Under the pieces are notes generated by a model that ran no database searches, had not been told where the DNA came from, and saw only the letters and a program-made list of their open reading frames with translations. The translations under genes and the position numbers were made by a program. A stretch of DNA of 64,000 bases from Paenarthrobacter nicotinovorans (GTDB lineage: Bacteria; Actinomycetota; Actinomycetes; Actinomycetales; Micrococcaceae). The stretch spans positions 3,472,001 through 3,536,000 of the forward strand of contig NZ_CP089293.1 of assembly GCF_021919345.1 (NCBI RefSeq), given 5' to 3'. Below, piece after piece: positions 30,679 to 38,586 of this stretch. Position 1 is the stretch's first letter. Each line of letters opens with the position of its first letter.

Positions 30679-30745
30679 GCGAGTTTTTGTACAGCAGATG
30701 CCCTTAAGGGCCCGATTTAAGGGCGGTAAGTGTACAAAAACTCGC
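30679..30745. repeat. Palindrome, TTTTTGTACAG family, element C
   Basis: Perfect 15-bp outer arms (30679-30693 and 30731-30745) end exactly at the stop codon of the minus-strand SDR gene. The left arm shares TTTTTGTACAG followed by GATGCCC with elements A and B. Confidence 0.88.
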
Positions 30746-31512
30746 TAGCCGCGGCCTACGAACGGCATTCCGGCAGCAGTGACCACCAAGGATCCAACAC
30801 TGGCCGTGGCCGGCATGTTGGCCATCATGAGCACGGCGCGGGCAGCATCTTCCACCGGAAACATGGGTTCCACTTTGCGGCTGCCGTCGGCTTGCAAGGC
30901 CCCTGAGCCCACGCCGATGGTGTCCATGATCTCGGTACGGGTATTGCCGATATCGATCTGCCCGCACGTGATCCCGAACGCCCGGCCATCAAGCTCGATG
31001 CTCTTGGTCAGGCCCGTCATCGCATGCTTGGTGACCGTGTAAGCCACAGACCTGGGCCTGGGCGAATGGGCGGAGATGGAACCATTGTTGATGATGCGCC
31101 CACCCTGCGGTTGCTGGTCCTTCATGGCCCGGACAGCCTCCGCAGCGCACAACATGGACCCTGTGACGTTGACACGCAGGGTTGCTTCCCACTCGTCAAC
31201 GCCAATCTCCCCCACGTCCCCGGCCGGTCCGAAGACCCCGGCGTTGTTGAACAGCACATCCACCCGGCCCCAGCGTTGGCGCACCTCCGCGAAAAGGCGC
31301 GCGACGTCGTCGGGCACTGTTACGTCGCAGGGAACCGCCAGGGCATCCGGATGGCCGTCGGCGGTTTCAAGCAATTGCGCCTCCCGCCGCCCGGCCAGCG
31401 CTACCTTGTAGCCATCGGCCAGCATGAGCCTGGCGACGGCCCGCCCGATACCGGAACCGGCCCCGGTAACGACGGCGACCCTCAGGTCGGCGGGCAGGCT
31501 GGAGTCAGTCAT
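30745..31512 (-). CDS. Short-chain dehydrogenase/reductase
   Basis: A 255-residue Rossmann oxidoreductase. The cofactor motif TGAGSGIG is near 17, NNAG near 90, a catalytic Ser in NNGSISAHS and YTVTKHAM (YxxxK) near 158. Arg after the first glycine-rich strand (AGRREAQ) hints at NADP. Substrate is unknown. It is the last gene of the NCS1 permease-racemase-SDR operon, 37 bp after the racemase, so it may act on a ureide or hydantoin-derived compound; that is only context. Confidence 0.85.
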   Translation of the reverse strand: MTDSSLPADLRVAVVTGAGSGIGRAVARLMLADGYKVALAGRREAQLLETADGHPDALAVPCDVTVPDDVARLFAEVRQRWGRVDVLFNNAGVFGPAGDVGEIGVDEWEATLRVNVTGSMLCAAEAVRAMKDQQPQGGRIINNGSISAHSPRPRSVAYTVTKHAMTGLTKSIELDGRAFGITCGQIDIGNTRTEIMDTIGVGSGALQADGSRKVEPMFPVEDAARAVLMMANMPATASVGSLVVTAAGMPFVGRG

Positions 31513-31549
31513 GTGGTTGCCTCTCGGGTGGTGCGTTCAGCGCTTTGGC

Positions 31550-32296
31550 TCAGCGCGCGGCTTCGGCGGCCTGGGCTGCGGTTATCGGCCAGCCTATGAC
31601 AGTCTTCGGGCGGGGCGTGGCATACGTTCGCACCTTGGACGTGGACAGGCCAAGACGGACCAAGGACTCGGCAATCGTGACCGCAGCAGCAACCCCGTCA
31701 ACCACGGGAACCCCGGTGCGTTGGCGGATCTGCTCATCCAGTCCGGCCATGCCGCCGCAGCCAAGGACGATCACTTCGGCCTTGTCATTCTGCACCGCTT
31801 GCTCCGCCTGGCCCACGATCGCCTCGACCGCACGTTCCGGATACTCCTCGAGTTCCAGCACAGCCATGCCACTGGCGCGGACGGACGCACAACGCGCTTC
31901 CAGCCCGGCGAGCTTGAGCCGGTCCTCGATGAGGGGAACCGCGCGGTCGAGCGTCGTCACCACGGAGTACTTGTGGCCCAGGAACATCGCCGTGCTGGCT
32001 GCGGCCTCGGTGATGTCCACGACCGGCACGTCCAGCAGTTCCTGGAGGCCTTCGCGGCCGTGCTCGCCGTAGCCGGCTTGGATGACGGCGTCGAACGGTT
32101 CCGGATAGTTGACCACGGCGTCCATGACGGCAATCGCGGCCAGGTAGCTTTCGAAGTTGCCTTCGCAGGAATCGGCGCCGAAGTGGGGTGTGATTCCGAT
32201 GATCTCGGTGCCGGGCGCCGCCACCGCGCGGGCCTGGGCTGCAATGGAATCGGTCATGGATTGGGTGGTGTTGACGTTCGCGACAAGGATGCGCAT
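31550..32296 (-). CDS. Hydantoin/allantoin racemase-type protein (Asp/Glu racemase superfamily)
   Basis: A 248-residue protein with the hydantoin racemase layout: MRILVANVNTTQSMTDSI at the N-terminus, FDAVIQAGYGEHG, and a cysteine in VIVLGCGGMAG for proton transfer. The first catalytic Cys position appears replaced (the AGYG stretch lacks it), which should be checked. It lies 32 bp after the NCS1 permease gene; import followed by racemisation of allantoin or a 5-substituted hydantoin is the likely unit. No hydantoinase or carbamoylase is in the window. Confidence 0.8.
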   Translation of the reverse strand: MRILVANVNTTQSMTDSIAAQARAVAAPGTEIIGITPHFGADSCEGNFESYLAAIAVMDAVVNYPEPFDAVIQAGYGEHGREGLQELLDVPVVDITEAAASTAMFLGHKYSVVTTLDRAVPLIEDRLKLAGLEARCASVRASGMAVLELEEYPERAVEAIVGQAEQAVQNDKAEVIVLGCGGMAGLDEQIRQRTGVPVVDGVAAAVTIAESLVRLGLSTSKVRTYATPRPKTVIGWPITAAQAAEAAR

Positions 32297-32328
32297 GGAA
32301 TGTCCTTTATATCTTTGGTTGACGGCGC

Positions 32329-33894
32329 TCAGTGCGTGCTGGCGACGGCGATTGGCTCGCCGGAAACGTCCTCGTGGACCTGCTTCTTGTCTGCCACGGC
32401 GAAGTACGTGAGCGCAGCGACGCCTGCTCCGATGAACCAGGCGAACGGAGCTGCGGCCGCCAAAGCGGGAATGAACGCGATGGCGATGGCCATGGCAGCG
32501 GCCGGAAGCATGGCGATAATGGCCTTGGGGTTGACGCCGCGCTTGTAGAAGTACGCGCCCTTGGGGTCTTCCGAGTACAGCTCCGGAACATTGACCTTGC
32601 CGCGCCGGACCAGCCAGTAGTCAGCCATGACCACACCGAACAGCGGGCCGAGCAAGGCGCCCAGGCCACCGAGGAAGTACACGATCACGATGGGGTTGTT
32701 GTAGAGGTTCCAGGGCAGGATGACCAGGCCGATGGTGCCGCTCACCCAGGCTGCCTTGCGGAAATTCAAGTGCCGCGGGAAAAGGTTCGTCAGTGCATAA
32801 ACCGGGGCCACGAAATTGGCCATCAGGTTCACCGCGATGGTCAGGATCAACAGGGCAAGGCAGGCCAGGACCAGCAGGAGCGTATTCGGGATGCTCTGCA
32901 CGATGTCCGACGGGCTCTGGATGACAGTGCCGTTGATCTTGTACTGGCCGCCGGCCATGACGACGACGATCGCACCAAAGACAAGCATGTTGATGGGGAT
33001 GCCCCAGAAGTTGCCCTTGACGATGGACTTCTTGGACGTTGAAGAGCGGGTGAAGTCGCAGAAGTTCAGCACGAACGTTCCGTAGATGGATACCCACAGG
33101 GCGCCGCCGGCGAAAATGGTGAGCCACATTTCGGTGCCCTCAAGGCCCTTGATGCCGCTCCACTGGATGGCACCGCCGGCTTCGATGAAGACCCACACTG
33201 CAATGGCCGCCATCGTCACCAGGATGATGGGGCCGGCGAAGGCCTCGTACTTACGGATCATTTCCATGCCGAAGCTGACGATCACCAGCTGCACGATCCA
33301 CAGCGCCACGAAGGAGAACCAGCCAAGGGTTGAAAGGCCGAGGATGGAGTTGCTGTCCAGGTCCTTCAGTCCGGGAGCCACGGCTACCAGCAGGACCCGG
33401 AGGACCACCGACGCCAGGTACGTCTGGATGCCGAACCAGGCAACGGCAACGGCACCGCGGACGAGGCTGGCGATCTGGGCTCCCCTGATGCCGAAGCTGA
33501 TGCGGCTCATGACCGGGAACGGGACACCTGTCTTCTGGCCCATGAAACCTGAAAAATTCAGGAGGGCGAACAGAAGGACGGCGCCGATGCCCAGGGCTAC
33601 CAGGATCTGCCATCCTCCCAGGCCCAGGGAAAACAGCCCGATGGCGAAGGCATAGTTACCCAGGCTGTGGACGTCGTTGGCCCAGAGGGTAAAGATGCTG
33701 TAGCTGGTCCACTTGCGGCCCTTGGCCTTGGTGGGGGCGAGGTCGATGTTGTAAAGACTGGGACTGATGGTACGGCCTGCGGCTTCGGAAGCAATCGCGC
33801 AAAGATCCGTGTTTCCCACGACCGGGTGGTTGGGGGCACCCGTCTTTGCGTCTTCCGGAGTCTCATTGACGCCGACTGATGAAGTCGTCTGCAT
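32329..33894 (-). CDS. NCS1-family allantoin/hydantoin-type permease
   Basis: A 521-residue secondary transporter with about 12 hydrophobic segments. It belongs to the NCS1 family (PucI, Mhp1 relatives): FTLWANDVHSLGNYAFAIGL in the first helix, FPVMSRISFGIRG, WFGIQTYL, and PVYALTNLFPRHLNF before the late helices. Sodium- or proton-coupled uptake of allantoin, hydantoin or a nucleobase is expected. It leads the operon with the racemase and SDR. Its promoter overlaps a 7-bp-arm palindrome, suggesting repression. Confidence 0.88.
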   Translation of the reverse strand: MQTTSSVGVNETPEDAKTGAPNHPVVGNTDLCAIASEAAGRTISPSLYNIDLAPTKAKGRKWTSYSIFTLWANDVHSLGNYAFAIGLFSLGLGGWQILVALGIGAVLLFALLNFSGFMGQKTGVPFPVMSRISFGIRGAQIASLVRGAVAVAWFGIQTYLASVVLRVLLVAVAPGLKDLDSNSILGLSTLGWFSFVALWIVQLVIVSFGMEMIRKYEAFAGPIILVTMAAIAVWVFIEAGGAIQWSGIKGLEGTEMWLTIFAGGALWVSIYGTFVLNFCDFTRSSTSKKSIVKGNFWGIPINMLVFGAIVVVMAGGQYKINGTVIQSPSDIVQSIPNTLLLVLACLALLILTIAVNLMANFVAPVYALTNLFPRHLNFRKAAWVSGTIGLVILPWNLYNNPIVIVYFLGGLGALLGPLFGVVMADYWLVRRGKVNVPELYSEDPKGAYFYKRGVNPKAIIAMLPAAAMAIAIAFIPALAAAAPFAWFIGAGVAALTYFAVADKKQVHEDVSGEPIAVASTH

Positions 33895-33915
33895 CGTGGA
33901 TCTCCACTTCGTACT

Positions 33916-33934
33916 GATTCCACATTATGGAATC
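33916..33934 (-). promoter_or_regulatory. Operator-like palindrome in the NCS1 permease promoter
   Basis: GATTCCA-CATTA-TGGAATC is a perfect 7-bp inverted repeat with a 5-bp centre. The minus-strand -10 candidate CATAAT lies inside it, with TTCACT 17 bp upstream. The placement suggests a repressor site, possibly for the IclR protein encoded at 55.7 kb. Confidence 0.6.
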
Positions 33935-34065
33935 GAGTTATTGAATAGTGAAAGAACTCTATGACGCAGGTCACGCCCGGTCAAGGCTTCACGCTGTATG
34001 CAGGGTCACATTTGGTTGTTTGCCGCCAGGTTTGCGGGTTGACTGTTTCGGATACGCAATCCGTG

Positions 34066-34127
34066 TTGACGCTACCCATCGGCGGACGTAATCTCGAATT
34101 GCAGAATTTTATTCTCACAATACGAAA
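34066..34127 (+). promoter_or_regulatory. aceE promoter with downstream operator-like site
   Basis: TTGACG (34066-34071), a 17-bp spacer and TAATCT (34089-34094) make a good housekeeping promoter. Downstream, TCTCA-CAATA-CGAAA (34113-34127) resembles the CGAAA half of the palindromes before the purine genes, though less symmetric. Confidence 0.6.
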
Positions 34128-34184
34128 TTCCTTGAGCGCCCCCACAGAGCAAGCGCCCAGACATTCAATGAAGAGAGGTTGGAC

Positions 34185-36944
34185 GTGGCTGCAGGAGAAG
34201 AGACCTCACACATCCTCAGCGGGTTGACTGCCCAGCTGCCTGATCGTGATCCGGAAGAGACCGCGGAGTGGATTGAGTCCCTTGATGCGTTGATCGCTGA
34301 GCAGGGTACCGAGCGGGCTCAGTACATTATGCGTTCGTTGTTGCAGCGTGCTGGTGCCCGGTCGGTGGGTGTGCCGATGGTGACGACCACTGATTATGTG
34401 AACACGATCCCGGTGGATCAGGAAGCGCCGTTCCCGGGGAACGAGGAGTTCGAGCGCCGGTATCGGGCGTATATGCGGTGGAACGCTGCGGTGATGGTCC
34501 ATCGTGCGCAGCGCTCCGATATTGGTGTGGGTGGGCATATTTCCACTTATGCCGGTGCTGCGACGTTGTATGAGGTGGGGTTCAACCATTTCTTCCGCGG
34601 TAAGGACCACCCCAGTGGCGGGGACCAGGTGTTTTTCCAGGGTCACGCGTCTCCGGGGATGTACGCCAGGGCGTTCATGGAAGGCCGGTTGAGCGAGGAG
34701 GATTTGGACGGGTTCCGTCAGGAGAAGTCCAAGGCCGGGCATGCGTTGTCCTCGTACCCGCACCCGCGGTTGATGCCTGATTTCTGGGAATTCCCGACCG
34801 TGTCGATGGGTATCGGCCCGATGAACGCGATTTACCAGGCCCAGTCCAACCGGTACCTGCAGAACCGTGGGATCAAGGACACCTCGGACCAGCAGGTCTG
34901 GGCGTTCCTTGGTGACGGGGAAATGGACGAGCCCGAGTCCCGTGGTCTGCTGCAGCTGGCAGCGAACGAGAACCTGGACAACCTGAACTTCGTGATCAAC
35001 TGCAACCTCCAGCGCCTGGACGGGCCGGTGCGTGGCAACGGCAAGATCATGCAGGAACTCGAAGCGTTCTTCCGCGGTGCGGGCTGGAACGTGATCAAGG
35101 TCGTCTGGGGCCGGGAATGGGACTCCCTCCTGGAAGCGGACAAGGACGGGGCGTTGGTGAAAATCATGAACGAAACCCCCGATGGTGACTACCAGACCTA
35201 CAAGGCCGAGTCCGGCGGGTTCGTCCGTGAGCACTTCTTCGGTAAGTCCCCGCAGACCAAGGACATGGTCGCGGACCTGGACGATGAGCAGATCTGGGGC
35301 CTCAAACGCGGCGGTCACGACTACCGCAAGGTCTACGCCGCGTACAAGGCAGCGACCGAGTTCAAGGGCAAACCCACCGTGATCCTGGCCAAAACGGTCA
35401 AGGGCTACGGCCTGGGCCCGCACTTCGAGGGCCGCAACGCGACCCACCAGATGAAGAAACTGACCATGGAAGACCTCAAAGCCTTCCGTGACCACCTGCG
35501 CATCCCGATCAGCGATGACCAGCTCGACGCCGACCTTTACCGGCCCCCGTACTACCACCCCGGCATGGACGCCCCGGAAATCAAATACCTCATGGACCGC
35601 CGCGCCGAACTCGGCGGGTTCGTGCCCGAACGGCGCCGCACCCACACCCCGGTCACCCTGCCCGAAGCCAAATCCTACGACGTCGCCAAACGCGGATCCG
35701 GCAAACAACAAGCCGCGACCACCATGGCCTTCGTCCGGCTCCTCAAAGACCTCATGCGCGACAAAAACTTCGGCGCCCGGTTCGTGCCCGTCGTCCCGGA
35801 CGAATCCCGCACCTTCGGCATGGACGCGTTCTTCCCGACCGCGAAAATCTACAACCCCAAAGGCCAGAACTACCTCTCCGTGGACCGCGACCTCGTCCTG
35901 GCCTACAAAGAATCACCCGCAGGCCAACTGATCCACCCCGGCATCAACGAAGCCGGCGCCGTAGCAGCATTCACCGCCGCCGGCACCGCCTACGCCACCC
36001 ACGGCGAGCCCCTGGTCCCGATCTACGTGTTCTACTCCATGTTCGGCTTCCAACGCACCGGAGATTCCTTCTGGGCCGCCGCGGACCAAATGACCCGCGG
36101 CTTCATCATCGGCGCGACCGCAGGACGAACCACCCTCACCGGCGAAGGACTCCAACACGCCGACGGGCACTCCCCCATCCTGGCCTCCACCAACCCCGCC
36201 GTCCGCACCTACGACCCCGCCTACGGCTACGAAATCGGCCACATCATCCGCCACGGCCTCGAACAAATGTACGGCGAGGCCAGTGACGATAAGAACGTCA
36301 TGTACTACCTCACCGTCTACAACGAGCCCATCACCCAACCCGCCGAACCCGAAAACCTCGACACCAACGGGCTCCTCAAAGGCATCTACCAACTCGCCGA
36401 CGCCCCCGAGAGCACCACCGGAAACAGCAACCGCCCCACCGCGAACATCCTCGCCTCCGGCGTGTCCGTCCCCTGGGCCCTCGAAGCCCAAAAAATCCTC
36501 AACGACGACTGGGGAGTCGCCGCGACCGTCTGGTCCGTGACCTCCTGGAACGAACTCCGACGCGACGGACTCGACGCCGAAGAACACGCCTTCCTCAACC
36601 CCGGCCAACCCACCCGCACACCCTTCATCACCGAACAACTCCACGGCCACACCGGACCAGTCATCGCAGTCTCCGACTACATGAAAGCCGTCCCCGACCA
36701 AATCCGACAATTCATCCCCAACGACTTCGCCTCCCTCGGAGCAGACGGCTTCGGCTTCTCCGACACCCGCCAAGCCGCACGCCGCTACTTCAAAAACGAC
36801 ACCCACTCCATCGTCGCCAAAACCCTCCAGTTGCTGGCGGCGAGGGGTGAAGTCGAGGAGGGCGCGCCGTCGTACGCCATTGACCGCTACAAACTGCTCG
36901 ACGTCAACGCCGGTACCACCGGCGGAGCAGGCGGCGACGCCTGA
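34185..36944 (+). CDS. aceE: Pyruvate dehydrogenase E1 component, homodimeric
   Basis: A 919-residue thiamine-diphosphate enzyme that decarboxylates pyruvate and acetylates lipoyl-E2. It has the full single-chain E1 length, with [10 protein letters not shown] and the following [19 protein letters not shown] as the ThDP/Mg motif near 240-285. GTG 34185 follows GAGAGG at a spacing of 6; an in-frame TTG two codons earlier is less likely. Codon choice shifts along the gene: G/T-rich third positions in the first ~900 bp, nearly pure C/A-ending codons from about 35.6 to 36.8 kb, then G-rich again. It supplies acetyl-CoA for malate synthase encoded at 58 kb. Confidence 0.95.
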   Translation: MAAGEETSHILSGLTAQLPDRDPEETAEWIESLDALIAEQGTERAQYIMRSLLQRAGARSVGVPMVTTTDYVNTIPVDQEAPFPGNEEFERRYRAYMRWNAAVMVHRAQRSDIGVGGHISTYAGAATLYEVGFNHFFRGKDHPSGGDQVFFQGHASPGMYARAFMEGRLSEEDLDGFRQEKSKAGHALSSYPHPRLMPDFWEFPTVSMGIGPMNAIYQAQSNRYLQNRGIKDTSDQQVWAFLGDGEMDEPESRGLLQLAANENLDNLNFVINCNLQRLDGPVRGNGKIMQELEAFFRGAGWNVIKVVWGREWDSLLEADKDGALVKIMNETPDGDYQTYKAESGGFVREHFFGKSPQTKDMVADLDDEQIWGLKRGGHDYRKVYAAYKAATEFKGKPTVILAKTVKGYGLGPHFEGRNATHQMKKLTMEDLKAFRDHLRIPISDDQLDADLYRPPYYHPGMDAPEIKYLMDRRAELGGFVPERRRTHTPVTLPEAKSYDVAKRGSGKQQAATTMAFVRLLKDLMRDKNFGARFVPVVPDESRTFGMDAFFPTAKIYNPKGQNYLSVDRDLVLAYKESPAGQLIHPGINEAGAVAAFTAAGTAYATHGEPLVPIYVFYSMFGFQRTGDSFWAAADQMTRGFIIGATAGRTTLTGEGLQHADGHSPILASTNPAVRTYDPAYGYEIGHIIRHGLEQMYGEASDDKNVMYYLTVYNEPITQPAEPENLDTNGLLKGIYQLADAPESTTGNSNRPTANILASGVSVPWALEAQKILNDDWGVAATVWSVTSWNELRRDGLDAEEHAFLNPGQPTRTPFITEQLHGHTGPVIAVSDYMKAVPDQIRQFIPNDFASLGADGFGFSDTRQAARRYFKNDTHSIVAKTLQLLAARGEVEEGAPSYAIDRYKLLDVNAGTTGGAGGDA

Positions 36945-36955
36945 CAACCCGCACT

Positions 36956-37006
36956 AACGACAGTTGGCGGCAGTGTTCGTGAAGAACACTGCCGCCAACT
37001 GTCGTT
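36956..37006. terminator. 23-bp perfect palindrome after aceE
   Basis: Arms 36956-36978 and 36984-37006 are perfect complements with a 5-nt loop, between convergent aceE and the YegP-like gene. The core GGCGGCAGTGTT recurs in the terminator at 54248. It is probably a bidirectional terminator, though it lacks a long T-run. Confidence 0.8.
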
Positions 37007-37029
37007 GTGCTGGTTTCGCCGGACCGGGC

Positions 37030-37221
37030 TCAGGTGCCCAGGTTCCGCCGGTCGACCACAAAGCCCGTTGCCGCGTTCTCGCGGACTGCGTTGATACCGG
37101 CCACCACGGCCTTCAAATTGGGAAACTGCGGCGACACTGCCACAACTGTGCCGTCCTCGGCTGTGAGCCTGAAACGGAATGAATTGGTACCTGCTTTGAG
37201 AATCTCGAAACTGCCCGCCAT
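37030..37221 (-). CDS. YegP-family (DUF1508) small protein
   Basis: A 63-residue single DUF1508 unit: FEILKAGTNSFRFRLTAEDG, then VVAVSPQFPNLKAVVAGINA and a closing NAATGFVVDRR. The family usually carries one or two such beta-rich units and has no assigned function. It is monocistronic, convergent with aceE. The ~180 bp upstream of it, before the MocA-like gene, show no recognisable feature. Confidence 0.85.
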   Translation of the reverse strand: MAGSFEILKAGTNSFRFRLTAEDGTVVAVSPQFPNLKAVVAGINAVRENAATGFVVDRRNLGT

Positions 37222-37407
37222 TTTCCCCTGTCCTCACGCGTCGTTGCGTAACCGAGCTGACTTCATAACTCCGTCATCGACCCTAATAGCCAATTCACGG
37301 GGCCAACAGCCCTACTCAGCAGTAGTTTGAAACCGATATCGGTAGATCAAATGGAAAGCCACCCAGGAGCTAGAGACCGCATGAACCCCCGCGCGTATGG
37401 TGAGGAT

Positions 37408-38019
37408 ATGACTCCATCCGGCACGACACCCACCACCGGTGTCCTGCTCGCCGCCGGCGCCGGCACCCGCCTGGGGCGTGGCCCCAAGGCGCTGCTGCCT
37501 TTCCGCGCCCGCACGCTTGTGGAAGTCCTGGCCGACACACTGTTCGACGGCGGCTGCAGCGAGGTAGTGGTGGTCCTCGGCGCAGAGGCCGACCGCGTCC
37601 GGAGCGCCACGGAGCTGGGCCCGCATACTGTGGTGGATAACCCCGACTGGGCCAAGGGAATGGCCGGATCCTTCCGCGCCGGCATCGACGCCGCCACCTC
37701 CGGCAACAACATCATGGTAGCCCTGGTCGACCAGCCCGGGTTGACCCCGACGGCGGTGAGCAGGTTGCTGGGCAGCCATCGTCCCGGCCGGGTCACCGCA
37801 GCCGCCTACCCGGATGCGTCAGGCCATCTGAAACGCAGGCACCCGGTGATTTTCGACGTCGGCCTCCGCTCCGAGGCGGCCGCAGCCGCCCATGGTGACA
37901 CGGGCGCGCGTTCCTTCCTCAAAGCCCATCCGGGGTTGGTGGACCTGGTGGACTGCAGCGATCTCTGCTCGGGCGAGGACCTGGATACGAAGGACCAGCT
38001 GCATCTTCTGGACGGGTAA
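37408..38019 (+). CDS. MocA/MobA-like nucleotidyltransferase (molybdenum cofactor cytidylyltransferase candidate)
   Basis: A 203-residue nucleotidyltransferase. The glycine-rich NTP-binding loop LLAAGAGTRLGRGPKALLPF is at the N-terminus, followed by VVVVLGAEADRV, a metal-binding LVDQPGL and a late RHPVIFD stretch. MocA adds CMP to molybdopterin for xanthine dehydrogenase-type enzymes, and the xdh genes lie directly downstream on the opposite strand. ATG 37408 begins the domain; earlier in-frame ATGs (37327, 37381) only add an unrelated tail. A sugar or glycerol nucleotidyltransferase is less likely. Confidence 0.78.
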   Translation: MTPSGTTPTTGVLLAAGAGTRLGRGPKALLPFRARTLVEVLADTLFDGGCSEVVVVLGAEADRVRSATELGPHTVVDNPDWAKGMAGSFRAGIDAATSGNNIMVALVDQPGLTPTAVSRLLGSHRPGRVTAAAYPDASGHLKRRHPVIFDVGLRSEAAAAAHGDTGARSFLKAHPGLVDLVDCSDLCSGEDLDTKDQLHLLDG

Positions 38020-38028
38020 ATTGGTTCC

Positions 38029-38496
38029 ATGATCCGCATCGAACCTGACGATCCCGCACGCCCTGACGTCCATGCCCTCCTGAGCGAGCACCTGGCCGAC
38101 ATGTTCGCCACGTCGCCGGCCGAGAGCGTCCACGCGCTGGATCACTCCGCGTTGTCCCACGAATCGATCACGTTCTGGACGGCCCGCGAGGACGGCGTGC
38201 TGTTGGGATGCGGCGCGTTGAAGGCGTTGTCCGCCGGGCGTGCCGAGATCAAGTCCATGCGGACAACGGCCCAGGCCCGGGGACGGGGTGTGGCAACCCG
38301 GTTGCTTGAACACATCGTGGCCGAGGCCGGGCGCCGGGGCTATGAACTGCTCAGCCTGGAGACCGGCACGGAGGATTACTTCGCCCCGGCCCGCCGCCTG
38401 TATGCACGGCATGGCTTCACCGAATGCCCGCCGTTCGGCGACTACACCCTGGACCCCCACAGCGTGTTCATGGAACTCCCCGTTTCACCCAAGTAG
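38029..38496 (+). CDS. GNAT-family N-acetyltransferase
   Basis: A 155-residue acetyl-CoA-dependent transferase. The acetyl-CoA loop is TTAQARGRGVATRLLEHI near 82-99 (Q/RxxGxG/A), after the strand GRAEIKSM and before YELLSLETGTEDYFAPARRLYARHGF, typical of the PhnO/YjaB-like branch. Substrate is unknown. It starts 9 bp after the MocA-like gene, so the two are probably co-transcribed. It converges with xdh. Confidence 0.85.
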   Translation: MIRIEPDDPARPDVHALLSEHLADMFATSPAESVHALDHSALSHESITFWTAREDGVLLGCGALKALSAGRAEIKSMRTTAQARGRGVATRLLEHIVAEAGRRGYELLSLETGTEDYFAPARRLYARHGFTECPPFGDYTLDPHSVFMELPVSPK

Positions 38497-38586
38497 GGGA
38501 CAACAATCGTCGTAATGAAGGCTCATACCGACGTTTGCCGTCCCCTGCCTGGCTTAGCGGGTTGCTTGGGTTGGCGGGCTGCCTGG

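Noticed and set aside
34206-35711. 501-codon minus-strand open frame
   Set aside because: Antisense to aceE, without recognisable motifs.
35913-36947. 344-codon minus-strand open frame
   Set aside because: Antisense to the C/A-biased part of aceE, which removes stop codons from the complementary strand; no family features.
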